Shown here piece after piece: positions 24,531 to 32,749 of a stretch of DNA of 64,000 bases. The first letter of the stretch is position 1. The number at the start of each line of letters is the position of its first letter. The position numbers and the translations under genes were made by a program. The stretch covers positions 3,162,001-3,226,000 of the forward strand of contig NZ_JAUSQU010000001.1 in NCBI RefSeq assembly GCF_030811455.1, read 5' to 3'. Source of the DNA: Streptosporangium lutulentum (GTDB lineage Bacteria > Actinomycetota > Actinomycetes > Streptosporangiales > Streptosporangiaceae). The notes under the pieces were generated by a model. It worked only from the letters and a program-made list of their open reading frames with translations, made no database searches and was not told the origin of the DNA.

Positions 24531-25934
24531 ATGACTTTCACCGACTCATCCCTGCCGCCGGTCCTGCCGGAAGATGCCGCGGCCCTCGTGGCCGCGGTGG
24601 CAGGTTCGGTCCTGCTGCCGGGCGACGCGGGATACGACGACGAACGCGCCGTCTTCAACCTGAATCACGACCTGGCGCCCGCGGCGATCGTGGTGGCGGA
24701 AAGCGCGGCCGATGTCCAGGCCACCGTCGCTTTCGCGGCGGAGCAGCACCGGCCGATCCTGGTGAAGACCACCGGCCACCAGATGATCGGCCCGGCGCAC
24801 GGCTCCGTCGTGATCGCGACCCGTCGGATGAATGACGTGGCCATCGACGCAGTCAGCCGCACGGCCCGGGTCGGCGCCGGAGCGATATGGTCCGAGGTCA
24901 TCACGGAGGCGGCCAAGGCCGGGCTGGCTCCGCTGAACGGATCGAATCCCACGGTGGGAGTCTCCGGTTACACCCTGGGCGGCGGCCTCAGCCCGACCCT
25001 CGGCCGCTCCCACGGCTACGCCGCCGACCATGCGCGCTCGCTCGAGGTGGTGACCGCCGACGGCGAACTGCGGCATGCCGACGCGGAATCCGAACCCGAA
25101 CTGTTCTGGGCGCTGCGCGGCGGCAAGGGCAACTTCGGAGTCGTCACCGCGCTGGAATTCGCCTTGTTCCCGGTGCCCCGCCTCTACGGCGGCGGCATCT
25201 ACTTCCCCAGTGAGCGGATGGCCGACGTGCTGCGAGCCTGGACCGCCTGGTACTCGGGCACACCGGAGACCATGGTCTCCTCGTTCGCGGCGATGCGACT
25301 GCCACCGCTGCCCGAACTGCCCGAACCGCTACGCGGGGCGTTCGTGGTGTCTCTGCGGTTCGCTTACAACGGCACGGCCGCGGACGGCGAACGGATGATC
25401 GCGCCGCTGCGGGCGGTGGCTCCGGCAGTCCTGGACACCGTGCGGGACATGCCGTACACCGAGGTCGCATCGATCCACAACGAGCCGACCGAATCGCTGC
25501 CCTACTACGAACGGGGCATCATGCTGCGGGAGTTCCCCGCGGAGGCACAGGACAAGCTGGTCGAACTCGTCGGCCCGGACTCCGACACCACCCTGTGGAT
25601 CGCCGAACTGCGCGCCCTGGGCGGGGCCTGGGACCGGGAGCCCGCGGTACCCAACGCCGTGGCGACCAGGGGCCTGCCGTACAGCCTGTTGGGCGTCGAG
25701 GTCGGCCCGCTGGCGCAGGAACAGCGGCTCAAGAAGTCGGTCGCCGCGCTGCTCGACGGCATGAAACCATGGCAGGGCGACCGGCGACTGGTGAACAACC
25801 TCGCCCCGGAAGAGGCGACCGACGCCGCCGCGATCTACGGCCCGGAACGCTACGAGCGCCTGATGGCCGTCAAGAGGACCTACGACCCGGCCAACATGTT
25901 CCGGATCAACCACAACGTGGTACCGGCCGCCTGA
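24531..25934 (+). CDS. FAD-linked oxidase with berberine-bridge-type C-terminus
   Basis: 467 residues from ATG 24531. The PCMH-type FAD-binding domain comes first (about 40-210): the histidine in KTTGHQ is placed for a covalent FAD link. GYTLGGGLSPTLGRSHG lacks the cysteine found in bicovalent members, so single attachment is expected. The BBE domain closes the protein with YGPERYERLMAVKRTYDPANMF. No signal peptide is present. The enzyme would oxidise an alcohol, amine or polyketide-type substrate using oxygen. It is followed by the convergent soxR gene. Confidence 0.93.
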   Translation: MTFTDSSLPPVLPEDAAALVAAVAGSVLLPGDAGYDDERAVFNLNHDLAPAAIVVAESAADVQATVAFAAEQHRPILVKTTGHQMIGPAHGSVVIATRRMNDVAIDAVSRTARVGAGAIWSEVITEAAKAGLAPLNGSNPTVGVSGYTLGGGLSPTLGRSHGYAADHARSLEVVTADGELRHADAESEPELFWALRGGKGNFGVVTALEFALFPVPRLYGGGIYFPSERMADVLRAWTAWYSGTPETMVSSFAAMRLPPLPELPEPLRGAFVVSLRFAYNGTAADGERMIAPLRAVAPAVLDTVRDMPYTEVASIHNEPTESLPYYERGIMLREFPAEAQDKLVELVGPDSDTTLWIAELRALGGAWDREPAVPNAVATRGLPYSLLGVEVGPLAQEQRLKKSVAALLDGMKPWQGDRRLVNNLAPEEATDAAAIYGPERYERLMAVKRTYDPANMFRINHNVVPAA

Positions 25935-26130
25935 TCAGACGAATGATGGCCAGAGCCTCGGCGAAAGGTCTTCCAGAGCGAACCTGTGACCAGCGTGTTC
26001 ACCAGCGGACCGCGCCTGGGCGGGCAGGCGCGCGGCCAGGCGGAATGGTGACGTGGATACCATCGGCCCACAGGTATAAGAAATAAGCTCTGGGTTCCCG
26101 AAGCTGCCACAAAGTGACAGGTAACTCAGC

Positions 26131-26586
26131 TCAAGGCTCCAGCAGGCGGCGGGGACCCGGCCCGTGTTCGGCGAGAGTGTCCCCGGGGTTGACCAGAGCA
26201 CACTCCTCGAACGACAGACAGCCGCAGCCGATGCACTCGGTGAACCGGTCGCGCATCCGCTCCATCTTCTCGATACGAGCGTTGATCTCCTCGCTCCAGC
26301 ACACCGACGCCTTGAACCAGAACTCCCGGGTGGGCGAAACGCCCTCCGGCAGAAAGCCCAGCACTCCCCCGATCACCGACAGCGGCATGCCGACGCTCTG
26401 CGAGGCACAGATGAACGCCACCCGGCGTAGCGTGCTGCGGTGATAGCGGCGCTGATTACCGGTCGTACGGCGGCTGGCGATGAGTCCTTGCCTCTCATAG
26501 AAGCGCAGCGCGGAGGTCGGCACACCGCTGCGCTCGGACAGCTCGCCGATGGTCAGTTCCTTGGCGATCATCGCGGATTCCGGCAC
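26131..26586 (-). CDS. soxR: Redox-sensing MerR-family regulator SoxR
   Basis: 151 residues from ATG 26586 (a start six codons in is possible). The MerR helix-turn-helix (LTIGELSERSGVPTSALRFYERQGL) is followed by a dimerisation helix and the [2Fe-2S] cluster motif CIGCGCLSFEEC (C118, C121, C123, C129), which fits C-X2-C-X-C-X5-C exactly. In actinomycetes SoxR senses redox-active metabolites and controls a few enzymes. Here the divergent gene is an FMN reductase. A likely operator lies in the 98-base spacer. Confidence 0.95.
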   Translation of the reverse strand: MPESAMIAKELTIGELSERSGVPTSALRFYERQGLIASRRTTGNQRRYHRSTLRRVAFICASQSVGMPLSVIGGVLGFLPEGVSPTREFWFKASVCWSEEINARIEKMERMRDRFTECIGCGCLSFEECALVNPGDTLAEHGPGPRRLLEP

Positions 26587-26600
26587 GGGACAACCCTAGC

Positions 26601-26629
26601 TTGACGTGAACCTTGGTTTAAGTACGAGG
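26601..26629. promoter_or_regulatory. Putative SoxR promoter/operator
   Basis: TTGAC at 26601 begins a promoter-like segment. An imperfect dyad ACGTGAACC/GGTTTAAGT (7 of 9 positions) lies at 26604-26623 within the long spacer, as expected for MerR-type activation. The site is between soxR and the FMN reductase gene and could serve both. Confidence 0.55.
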
Positions 26630-26684
26630 CTGTTCACACGGCGCGACAAGCACCCAAACCCCTGCCACCAGTGGAGGCTCCACC

Positions 26685-27278
26685 ATGCCTGAAAAGCCGA
26701 TCCGGCTCGCCGTCATCGTCGGCAGCGTCCGAGAGGGCCGGTTCGGCCCGACCATCGCACGCTGGTTCGCCGACCAGGCCCGCCCGCACGAGGACCTGAA
26801 CCTCGACATCATCGACCTGGCCGAGATCCGGCTCCCCATGGTGCTGCCGGCTTTCGGGACCGAGCCGACGCCGGAGGCGGCACGAGCCCTGAAGTCGCTG
26901 ACCCCGCGGCTGGCCGCGGCCGACGCGTTCGTCATCGTGACACCGGAGTACAACCACAGCTTTCCGGCGCCCCTGAAGAACGTTATCGACTGGCACGGCC
27001 CGCAGTGGCACGTCAAACCAGTCGGCTTCGTCTCCTACGGCGGCATCTCCGGCGGACTGCGAGCAGTCGAGCACCTGCGTCTGGTCTTCGCCGAACTACA
27101 CGCGGTCGGCATCCGCGACACCGTCAGCTTCCACAACGCCTGGAACCAGTTCGACGACAACGGAGCCCCGACCAGTCCTGAAGGCTGCAACAGCGCCGCC
27201 AAGACCATGCTCGACCAGCTCACCTGGTGGGCCCGAACGCTACGCGAGGGCAAGACCGCCCGCCCCTACGCCGCCTGA
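26685..27278 (+). CDS. NADPH-dependent FMN reductase
   Basis: 197 residues from ATG 26685. The flavodoxin-like fold is shown by the FMN phosphate loop VGSVREGRFGP (about residues 12-22) and the signature VTPEYNHSFPAPLKNVIDW (about 86-105). It reduces FMN, quinones or azo dyes with NADPH. Placement opposite soxR suggests induction by redox-cycling compounds. The next gene starts 45 bases downstream on the same strand and may be co-transcribed. Confidence 0.93.
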   Translation: MPEKPIRLAVIVGSVREGRFGPTIARWFADQARPHEDLNLDIIDLAEIRLPMVLPAFGTEPTPEAARALKSLTPRLAAADAFVIVTPEYNHSFPAPLKNVIDWHGPQWHVKPVGFVSYGGISGGLRAVEHLRLVFAELHAVGIRDTVSFHNAWNQFDDNGAPTSPEGCNSAAKTMLDQLTWWARTLREGKTARPYAA

Positions 27279-27323
27279 GCCCGACGCACGAACCGTTGAA
27301 ACCCGTCCATCAAGGAGACCGCG

Positions 27324-28283
27324 ATGACCGAAACGGTACCCCAGTGGATCAGGCGCAATGCCCATCCCCTCACCACCCTCGACCCCCAAGCCCCGCTCAC
27401 CGATCTGGCGCCCCTGCGCGAGACGACGCGCGATGCCACGGTCGTCGCCCTTGGCGCATCGGCCCGCCAGACATACGAGCTGTCGGCCATCGCCCACCGA
27501 ATGCTGAGGTTCCTGGTCGAGGAACTGGGGTTTCGCTCGATCGCCCTGGAGGGCGACGACGCGGGACGCCTCAAACTCGACGAATACGTACGCACCGGAC
27601 AGGGCGACCCGCGAGCGTTGCTGGCCGGGGCCCGGTCCTTCTGGCAGACCGAGGAGATCCTTGAGGTCATCCGGTGGATGCGCGCCCACAACGAACGTCA
27701 CCCAGCCGACCCGGTCCGCTTCGCCGGCGTCCCCGACCGTCCCCAGCAGGTCGCGCCACGCCTCGACGCCCTACAGGGAATGGTCGGGGACGTCATCGAA
27801 CGACGCCTGGCCGAGGACACGATCCGGTGGCACGAACACACCGGCGACAAGATCGTCTACTGGGGTGGCATGGCCCACACGGCCAACGGCGCCACTCGGA
27901 CCCTCTCCCCGCCGTCTCCGCCACTCACGCACCGCAACGCGGGCAGTCATCTGCGCGAACATTTCGGGCCCGGTTACCTGTCCCTCGGGCTGACCTTTCA
28001 CCATGGTTCCCTCCCCTCTCGTGTCCCCGCCCCGCCCGCGGACTTCGCCGAGGCACCCCTGGGCGCCGCCGGCTTGGACGCCTTCTTCCTGGATCTGCGC
28101 GCCGAGGGCCCCGACGTGGTCCAGGCCTGGCTCGACGCGCCGACCAGGACGCGACTGATAGGTCCCGTCTACGACCCTGACAACGACGCAGCCCATCACC
28201 TGTCCGGCGACTCGCTCTCCGCCTGGTTCGACGTCATCGCCCACTGCCGGCAGGTAACACCCGTCCACCTCATCACCCGCTGA
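27324..28283 (+). CDS. Erythromycin esterase-like protein with altered catalytic motif
   Basis: 319 residues from ATG 27324, preceded by AAGGAGA. The overall pattern fits the erythromycin esterase (EreA/EreB) superfamily: HRMLRFLVEELGFRSIALEGD (about 58-78), LEVIRWMRAHNERHP and IVYWGGMAHTANG. In characterised Ere enzymes the first block reads GE-x-T/A-H, with a glutamate and the catalytic histidine. Here it is LGASARQTYE (about 42-51), so both are replaced. It is also about 80 residues shorter than EreB. It may belong to a divergent subfamily with another role. Its genomic neighbours suggest a SoxR-linked operon. Confidence 0.8.
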   Translation: MTETVPQWIRRNAHPLTTLDPQAPLTDLAPLRETTRDATVVALGASARQTYELSAIAHRMLRFLVEELGFRSIALEGDDAGRLKLDEYVRTGQGDPRALLAGARSFWQTEEILEVIRWMRAHNERHPADPVRFAGVPDRPQQVAPRLDALQGMVGDVIERRLAEDTIRWHEHTGDKIVYWGGMAHTANGATRTLSPPSPPLTHRNAGSHLREHFGPGYLSLGLTFHHGSLPSRVPAPPADFAEAPLGAAGLDAFFLDLRAEGPDVVQAWLDAPTRTRLIGPVYDPDNDAAHHLSGDSLSAWFDVIAHCRQVTPVHLITR

Positions 28284-28451
28284 TCCGAGGAACGACCGCC
28301 GGATATCAGAACCGTCCGAATGCTCGGTGATGGTGGATCTCACAGTTTCGCCCCATAACCGGCGGCTTGCTCGCCGCTGCGGGTGTTCGTCGGCACCGAA
28401 GGGCCGCGGATCACCCAGCAGGCCTACAGCAGGCCTCCTACGCCGAGCGGC
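28284..28451. other. Gap between convergent genes
   Basis: A short plus-strand frame ending at 28498 resembles a protein C-terminus (SYAERLKTWAGGEKLSAA) but has no start and overlaps the 3' end of the transporter on the other strand. No other feature is seen. Confidence 0.35.
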
Positions 28452-29891
28452 TCAAGACGTGGGCCGGCGGGGAGAAGCTGTCAGCGGCGGCCCACTGACC
28501 GCTTGGCCTCCTGAGGGGTCGGCCCGGACGCCCCTCGGTGTCCGGTCCGCGGTCAGCCACAGGCCGGTGAACACGGCGCAGGCCAGCGTCACGGCACCCG
28601 CCGCGAGGAAAGCGCTGTTGAGGCCGGACTCGAAGGAGGCGCCGCCGGACTCCCGCGTGTGGACGATCGCCCCGAGCACCGCCACACCGAGCACCGCGCC
28701 GATCTGCCGGGTGGTGCTGCTGACGCCCGAGGCGAGGCCGCCCTCCCGCGGGCTGACCGCCTGGATGGCGGCCCCGGTCAGCGGCGACATGGTGAGCGCG
28801 AACCCGATGCCGACGACCGCCAGCCGCCACCACACGTTCCCGTAGCCGGTATCGGCGTGGACGAAGCCCAGCGCCAGCAGCCCCAGCCCGGCCAGCGCCA
28901 GACCGACGCCGGCGACGACGCGGAAGCCGTACCTGGCCGCGAACCGGCCCGCGTACGGGCTGACGATCACCATGGCCAGCGAGACCGGCAGGGTCCGCAG
29001 CCCGGCCACCAGGATCGAAGTGCCCTGAACGTAGACGAAGAACTGGGAGAAGAAGAACGACGACCCCATCAGCGCGAACCCGACCACGACCATCGCCGTG
29101 TTGGACGCCGTGAACAGCCGCTGACGAAACAGCCGCAGCGGCAGCATCGGCGTCGACACACGACCCTCGACCACGACGAACACGGCCAGGAGCACCAGCC
29201 CGGCGGCGAAGCCGCCCAGGATCACCGGCGAGGTCCAGCCGCGGGAACCGCCCTCGATCAGGCCGTAGGTCACCGCGCCCACGCCCGCGGCGGACAGGAC
29301 CGTGCCGGGGACGTCGATCGGCGGCGCGCTCGGGTTGCGAGACTCCCCCAGCACGCGCAGCCCGGCCAGCAGCAGGACCGCCCCGACGGGCACGTTGACC
29401 AGGAAGATGGCGGGCCAGCCGAAAGCCTCCACCAAGATCCCGCCCGCCAGCGGTCCGGCGGCCAGGCCGATGCCGCTGAACCCGGCCCACAACCCGATCG
29501 CTCTGACGCGCTCCCCCGGGGCGGGATACGCGGCGACGAGCAGCGCCAGCGAGGCGGGGCTCAGCGCCGCGGCCCCAACGCCCTGCAGCACCCGCCCGGC
29601 GATCAGCCAACCGATCGAGGGCGCGAGCGAACACACCACCGACGCGGCCGTGAACACCGCCACCCCGGCCAGGAACACCCGCCTGCGGCCGAACCGGTCG
29701 GCGAAAACGCCGCCCGACAGCAGCAGCATGGCCACCAGCAGCACATAAGCGTCGACGATCCACTGCAGGCCGGTCAGCCCGATATGGAGCCGCTGCTGCA
29801 TATCGGGCAGGGCCGCACCGACGACCGTGTTGTCGAGCAGCACCATGAACTGACCTGCACAGGTCAGAGTGAGCAACCCTTTCACGCACAT
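28452..29891 (-). CDS. DHA2-type MFS drug exporter (14 helices)
   Basis: 479 residues from ATG 29891, with AGGAGGG three bases upstream. About 14 membrane segments can be counted, and the MFS motif A between helices 2 and 3 reads GGVFADRFGRRR. Motif C (GLAAGPLAGGI) marks a proton/drug antiporter. The first helix holds the LLDNTVVGAALPDM signature of the DHA2 family. It probably exports hydrophobic drugs. No regulator is adjacent because a Tn3-family fragment begins about ten bases before the ribosome-binding site, so its native promoter may be lost. Confidence 0.93.
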   Translation of the reverse strand: MCVKGLLTLTCAGQFMVLLDNTVVGAALPDMQQRLHIGLTGLQWIVDAYVLLVAMLLLSGGVFADRFGRRRVFLAGVAVFTAASVVCSLAPSIGWLIAGRVLQGVGAAALSPASLALLVAAYPAPGERVRAIGLWAGFSGIGLAAGPLAGGILVEAFGWPAIFLVNVPVGAVLLLAGLRVLGESRNPSAPPIDVPGTVLSAAGVGAVTYGLIEGGSRGWTSPVILGGFAAGLVLLAVFVVVEGRVSTPMLPLRLFRQRLFTASNTAMVVVGFALMGSSFFFSQFFVYVQGTSILVAGLRTLPVSLAMVIVSPYAGRFAARYGFRVVAGVGLALAGLGLLALGFVHADTGYGNVWWRLAVVGIGFALTMSPLTGAAIQAVSPREGGLASGVSSTTRQIGAVLGVAVLGAIVHTRESGGASFESGLNSAFLAAGAVTLACAVFTGLWLTADRTPRGVRADPSGGQAVSGPPLTASPRRPTS

Positions 29892-29903
29892 CCCTCCTAA
29901 AAC

Positions 29904-30559
29904 AGTTGATTACTGGTCTCACGCTTTGAACGCGGTCAACGACCAGGTGATGGGGATCGGACAGGTGGTGGTGCCAGGCACGCCGCGTGACTCCCTGTGC
30001 ATCCCGGACTGTCTGATCAACCTCGACGCCGGGCCGAAACCCGAGGTGGTCATGACCGACCAGGCGTCCGATTCGGACATGGTGTTCGGGATCTTCTCCA
30101 TGCCCGGCTACCGGTTCGCGCCCCGCTTCGCCGACCTGGGCGACCAGCGGTTCTGGCGCACCGACCTGCCCGACGGCACACCCCTGGCAGCTACGGGCCG
30201 CCGGAAGCGATCGCCCGCAACAAGATCAACCGGAAGAAGATCCACACGCGGTGGTGGACATGACCCGGGTCGCCGGGTCGCCGGGTCGCTGGTCACCAAC
30301 CAGGTCCGTGTCTACGACCTGCTGCGCATGTTCGCCCGCAACGGACACCCCACCCCGCTCGGTCAGGCGTTCGCCGAGTACGGCCGGATCGACAAGACCC
30401 TCCACCCGCTGAGCATCCTCGACCCGATAGACAACACCTACCGCCGCAAACTCAACAAGCGGCTCACCGTCCAGGAACCGAGGCACCGTCTCGCCCGCAA
30501 GATCTGCCACGGCTGCGACCAGATGTGGCAGGCCTACCGCGAGAGAGCCGACGAGGCGG
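29904..30559 (+). pseudogene. Tn3-family transposase, C-terminal fragment with frameshifts
   Basis: The translation matches the TnpA catalytic region: ALNAVNDQVMGIGQVVVPGT, LINLDAGPKPEVVMTDQAS, then FAPRFADLGDQRFWR. Near 30185 the frame shifts (YGPPEAIARNKINRKKIH in the second frame), and again near 30262, after which RVAGSLVTNQVRVYDLLRMF and TPLGQAFAEYGRIDKTL follow. It ends at ARKICHG and CDQMWQAYRE without the final residues. The N-terminal half is absent. It adjoins an amidase gene start on the opposite strand at about 30560. Clearly a decayed remnant. Confidence 0.9.
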
Positions 30560-30658
30560 AAGATGGGCGATCGCCTCGTCGGCCAGTTCCACCGAGCTCA
30601 CTTCACCGGCACACAATGCGGCTGCGAGGTCTTCGGCCGCCTGAAAATTCCATTCCAC
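30560..30658 (-). pseudogene. Amidase gene, N-terminal remnant
   Basis: ATG 30658 starts MEWNFQAAEDLAAALCAGEV followed by SSVELADEAIAH, the usual opening of amidase-signature enzymes. Homology stops after 33 codons at the Tn3 fragment. The rest of the gene was lost when the transposon inserted or was rearranged. It is not the same gene as the amidase at the left edge (different N-terminus). Confidence 0.7.
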
Positions 30659-31239
30659 AAATGTGAATCTAACGGCCTGCCGCAGACGCTCGTCCCCACA
30701 CAGGTCGCCGCATCCGCCGGAAAGCCGAAACGGCCACCTTCATTGGCCGAAGTCACGCACCCGTTTCTGCCATCCAAAATGGCCAGCCCCAGGTCAGCAT
30801 GGTCGGCACCGGATCGACTCCACTGGCAAGGACATGAAATGCCACTTCGCGCAACGAGATAGATGTCTCAATTCTCATCATGTTTCCTCCGTCCACCGAC
30901 TATTCGCTCGACCGCTGGCCATAACGCGCGGAGATTGTCCAGTAAACGGGGTGACTCATTTTAAATTCGTTCTATCGAGGTGGCTGGAGTCAGGCGGCCT
31001 TTTCTGTCTGGTCCGCGCCCCGCCGCGGCCCGTTTCTGCCGCATTCCGGAACCGCCGCGTATCGCAGTGGATGCGAATTGGCGACTGCTTGCGCCCCTTT
31101 GAATCGCCTGGTGGGAAAGGGTGTCGTGAGCTGGAGTTATCACGAGAGATACGTGCGGCTGGTGAGGTTATCAGGCTCTGAGCTGCAGCGGAGGCTCACA
31201 TGCCGAAATGGTCCTCTGACCTGGAATGACGATCGGCGC
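30659..31239. other. Upstream region of the recombinase module
   Basis: About 580 bases with no supported gene and lower GC than its surroundings. It contains the 59-bp repeat at 31027-31085 (see that entry). From 31086 the sequence leads into the recombinase operon and should hold its promoter. Confidence 0.45.
31027..31085 (+). repeat. 59-bp repeat, inverted relative to a copy at 43011-43069
   Basis: The two copies agree at 53 of 59 positions and the match stops exactly at CGAATNGGCGAC on one side. The shared part includes CCGCCGCGTATCGCAGT. The 12-base end core also occurs at 34020-34031 and 36416-36427 (see the 144-bp repeat). This copy lies 220 bases before the recombinase operon. Confidence 0.8.
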
Positions 31240-31275
31240 TTCGCGTCAGATGCGAAAATTTCGCGTCAGATGCGA
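31240..31275. promoter_or_regulatory. Tandem 16-bp dyads upstream of the recombinase operon
   Basis: TTCGCGTCAGATGCGA occurs at 31240-31255 and again, exactly, at 31260-31275 (period 20, two helical turns). Each unit is a dyad TCGC-N7-GCGA. The pair is 30 bases before the first gene start and is a likely operator for the small HTH protein of the same operon, or a recombinase accessory site. Confidence 0.6.
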
Positions 31276-31304
31276 TTGACGGAGAGTCGTCAGAGGAGGC
31301 CTCC

Positions 31305-32426
31305 ATGGGCGTGGACGGGCTTGCCCCAGGAACTGCGGGGCTGCATCTGGTCGGTGGAGTTGCGCTGCTTCGGCCTGAGGAGCAGGTGTTCGAGGCGATG
31401 CTGGACGGTTGGCGCAACCAGCAGTTGGCCAGGAACCTGGCGCTGTCCACGATCGAGAAGAGGGAAGGGCGTCTGAGGGCCTTCGGCGAGCACGCCGAGG
31501 CGTTCCCCTGGCAGTGGACGCCGCAGCACGCCGATGAGTGGTTCGGGGATCTGCGGGCGGTGCGGGGCTGCGCGCACTCGACGCTGCGGTCCTATCAGGA
31601 TGCGCTGCGCTTGTTCTGCCGATACGTGGTCGACCCGGCCTACGACTGGTCGGCGGTATGTGAGCAGCGATTCGGCGCCCATCCGATCCAGGTGGTGCAC
31701 GAGTGGAACGCCGCGGCGCATGTCCAGGAGATTGAGGCCCGGCCCGAGAAGCGGGCCTTCACCATTGATGAGCTGCAGGACTTCTTCGACTACGCAGACG
31801 ATCAGGTGACCACGGCGCGAGAGCGGGGGCGCAAAGGGTGGTTGCCGGCCTTCCGGGACGCCACCCTGTTCAAGATCGCCTACAGCTACGGCCTGCGACG
31901 CAACGAGACCCGGATGCTGGATGTCTGCGACCTTGGCCGCAACCCGCACGGCCCCGAGTTCGGCGACTATGGCCTGCTCCACGTCCGCTATGGCAAGGCC
32001 AAGAAGGGCTCACCGCCCAAACGGCGCAGCGTGGTGACGGTCTGGACCTGGACCGCCGAGATCCTGGACGAGTGGGTCACCGAGTTTCGGCCGCTGCTGG
32101 CGGTCCCCGGCATGTCGGCGCTCTGGCCGTCCGAGCGCGGCGCCAGGATCGGGTTGCAGCGCATCAACTCCCGGTTCGCCGCCTACCGCGACGCCCTTGG
32201 CCTCGATGCGGGCCTGGACTTTCACGGGTTGAGAAGGTCCTACGTCACGCACCTCATCGAGGCGGGCCGTGACCCGATGTTCGTCCAGTTCCAATGCGGA
32301 CACGAGCACGCCAGCACGACGTCCCTCTACACCTGCGTGTCTTCGGACTTCCGCACCCGCACCCTGCGCCGGGCCTTGGACGAGACCCTGGCCGCCGCCC
32401 TTGAACCGCCCCGGAGGACTCGATGA
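31305..32426 (+). CDS. Tyrosine-type site-specific recombinase
   Basis: 373 residues from ATG 31305, with GAGGAGG six bases upstream. The N-terminal core-binding SAM-like domain spans about 25-125 (TLRSYQDALRLFCRYVV). The catalytic domain has the first arginine in YGLRRNE (about 198), a lysine-rich beta-hairpin GKAKKGSPPKRR, the H-x-x-R box in FHGLRRSYVTHL (H307, R310), a histidine in CGHEH and the n nucleophile tyrosine in SLYTCVSSD (Y342). All are present, so it looks active. The stop overlaps the HTH gene by four bases (ATGA at 32423). It is the first gene of a three-gene module. Confidence 0.9.
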   Translation: MGVDGLAPGTAGLHLVGGVALLRPEEQVFEAMLDGWRNQQLARNLALSTIEKREGRLRAFGEHAEAFPWQWTPQHADEWFGDLRAVRGCAHSTLRSYQDALRLFCRYVVDPAYDWSAVCEQRFGAHPIQVVHEWNAAAHVQEIEARPEKRAFTIDELQDFFDYADDQVTTARERGRKGWLPAFRDATLFKIAYSYGLRRNETRMLDVCDLGRNPHGPEFGDYGLLHVRYGKAKKGSPPKRRSVVTVWTWTAEILDEWVTEFRPLLAVPGMSALWPSERGARIGLQRINSRFAAYRDALGLDAGLDFHGLRRSYVTHLIEAGRDPMFVQFQCGHEHASTTSLYTCVSSDFRTRTLRRALDETLAAALEPPRRTR

Positions 32427-32749
32427 AACGCCAGGTCAGCTACCAGTGGCGGCTACGAGAGGTGATGGCCGCCCATGGCATGTTCACCATCAGCGACCTG
32501 GTCCCGCTCCTGGTCGAGCGCGGCATCAACCTGTCGGTCTCCCAAGTCCACCGCCTGGCCACCGGTGTTCCCGAACGCCTGTCTCTGCCGGTGCTCGCCG
32601 CGCTCTGCGACATCTTCACCTGCACCCCGGCCGAACTGATCGCCACCAAAGCCGAGAATGCGATCGTCCGCAAGACCGCGACCGACGACGGCCCGGTCAA
32701 TCTCAACGCCCGGCGGCCCAAGCGCGCCCGCCTTCGTTCCGAAGAGTGA
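32423..32749 (+). CDS. Small XRE/Cro-type helix-turn-helix protein
   Basis: 108 residues from ATG 32423. The Cro/C1-type HTH spans about residues 15-70 (MFTISDLVPLLVERGINLS, then VSQVHRLATGVPERLS, then VLAALCDIFTCTPAELI); a basic tail follows (ARRPKRARLR). It overlaps the recombinase before it (ATGA) and the third gene after it (GTGA at 32746), so all three products are likely made in fixed ratio. It could act as an operon repressor binding the dyads at 31240-31275, or as a directionality factor. Confidence 0.85.
   Translation: MKRQVSYQWRLREVMAAHGMFTISDLVPLLVERGINLSVSQVHRLATGVPERLSLPVLAALCDIFTCTPAELIATKAENAIVRKTATDDGPVNLNARRPKRARLRSEE

Noticed and set aside
28659..29900. A 413-codon plus-strand frame rich in H, Q, R, G and P
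   Set aside because: It is the antisense reading of the DHA2 exporter gene.
30464..30559. Extension of the amidase N-terminal frame beyond 33 codons
   Set aside because: The downstream residues are the antisense reading of the Tn3 transposase fragment and have no amidase similarity.
946..30950. A 14-base match TGTCCAGTAAACGG at about 947-960 and at about 30937-30950
   Set aside because: Several such 14-mers are expected by chance in 64 kb, and part of it belongs to the ISL3 terminal repeat. No further similarity surrounds it.
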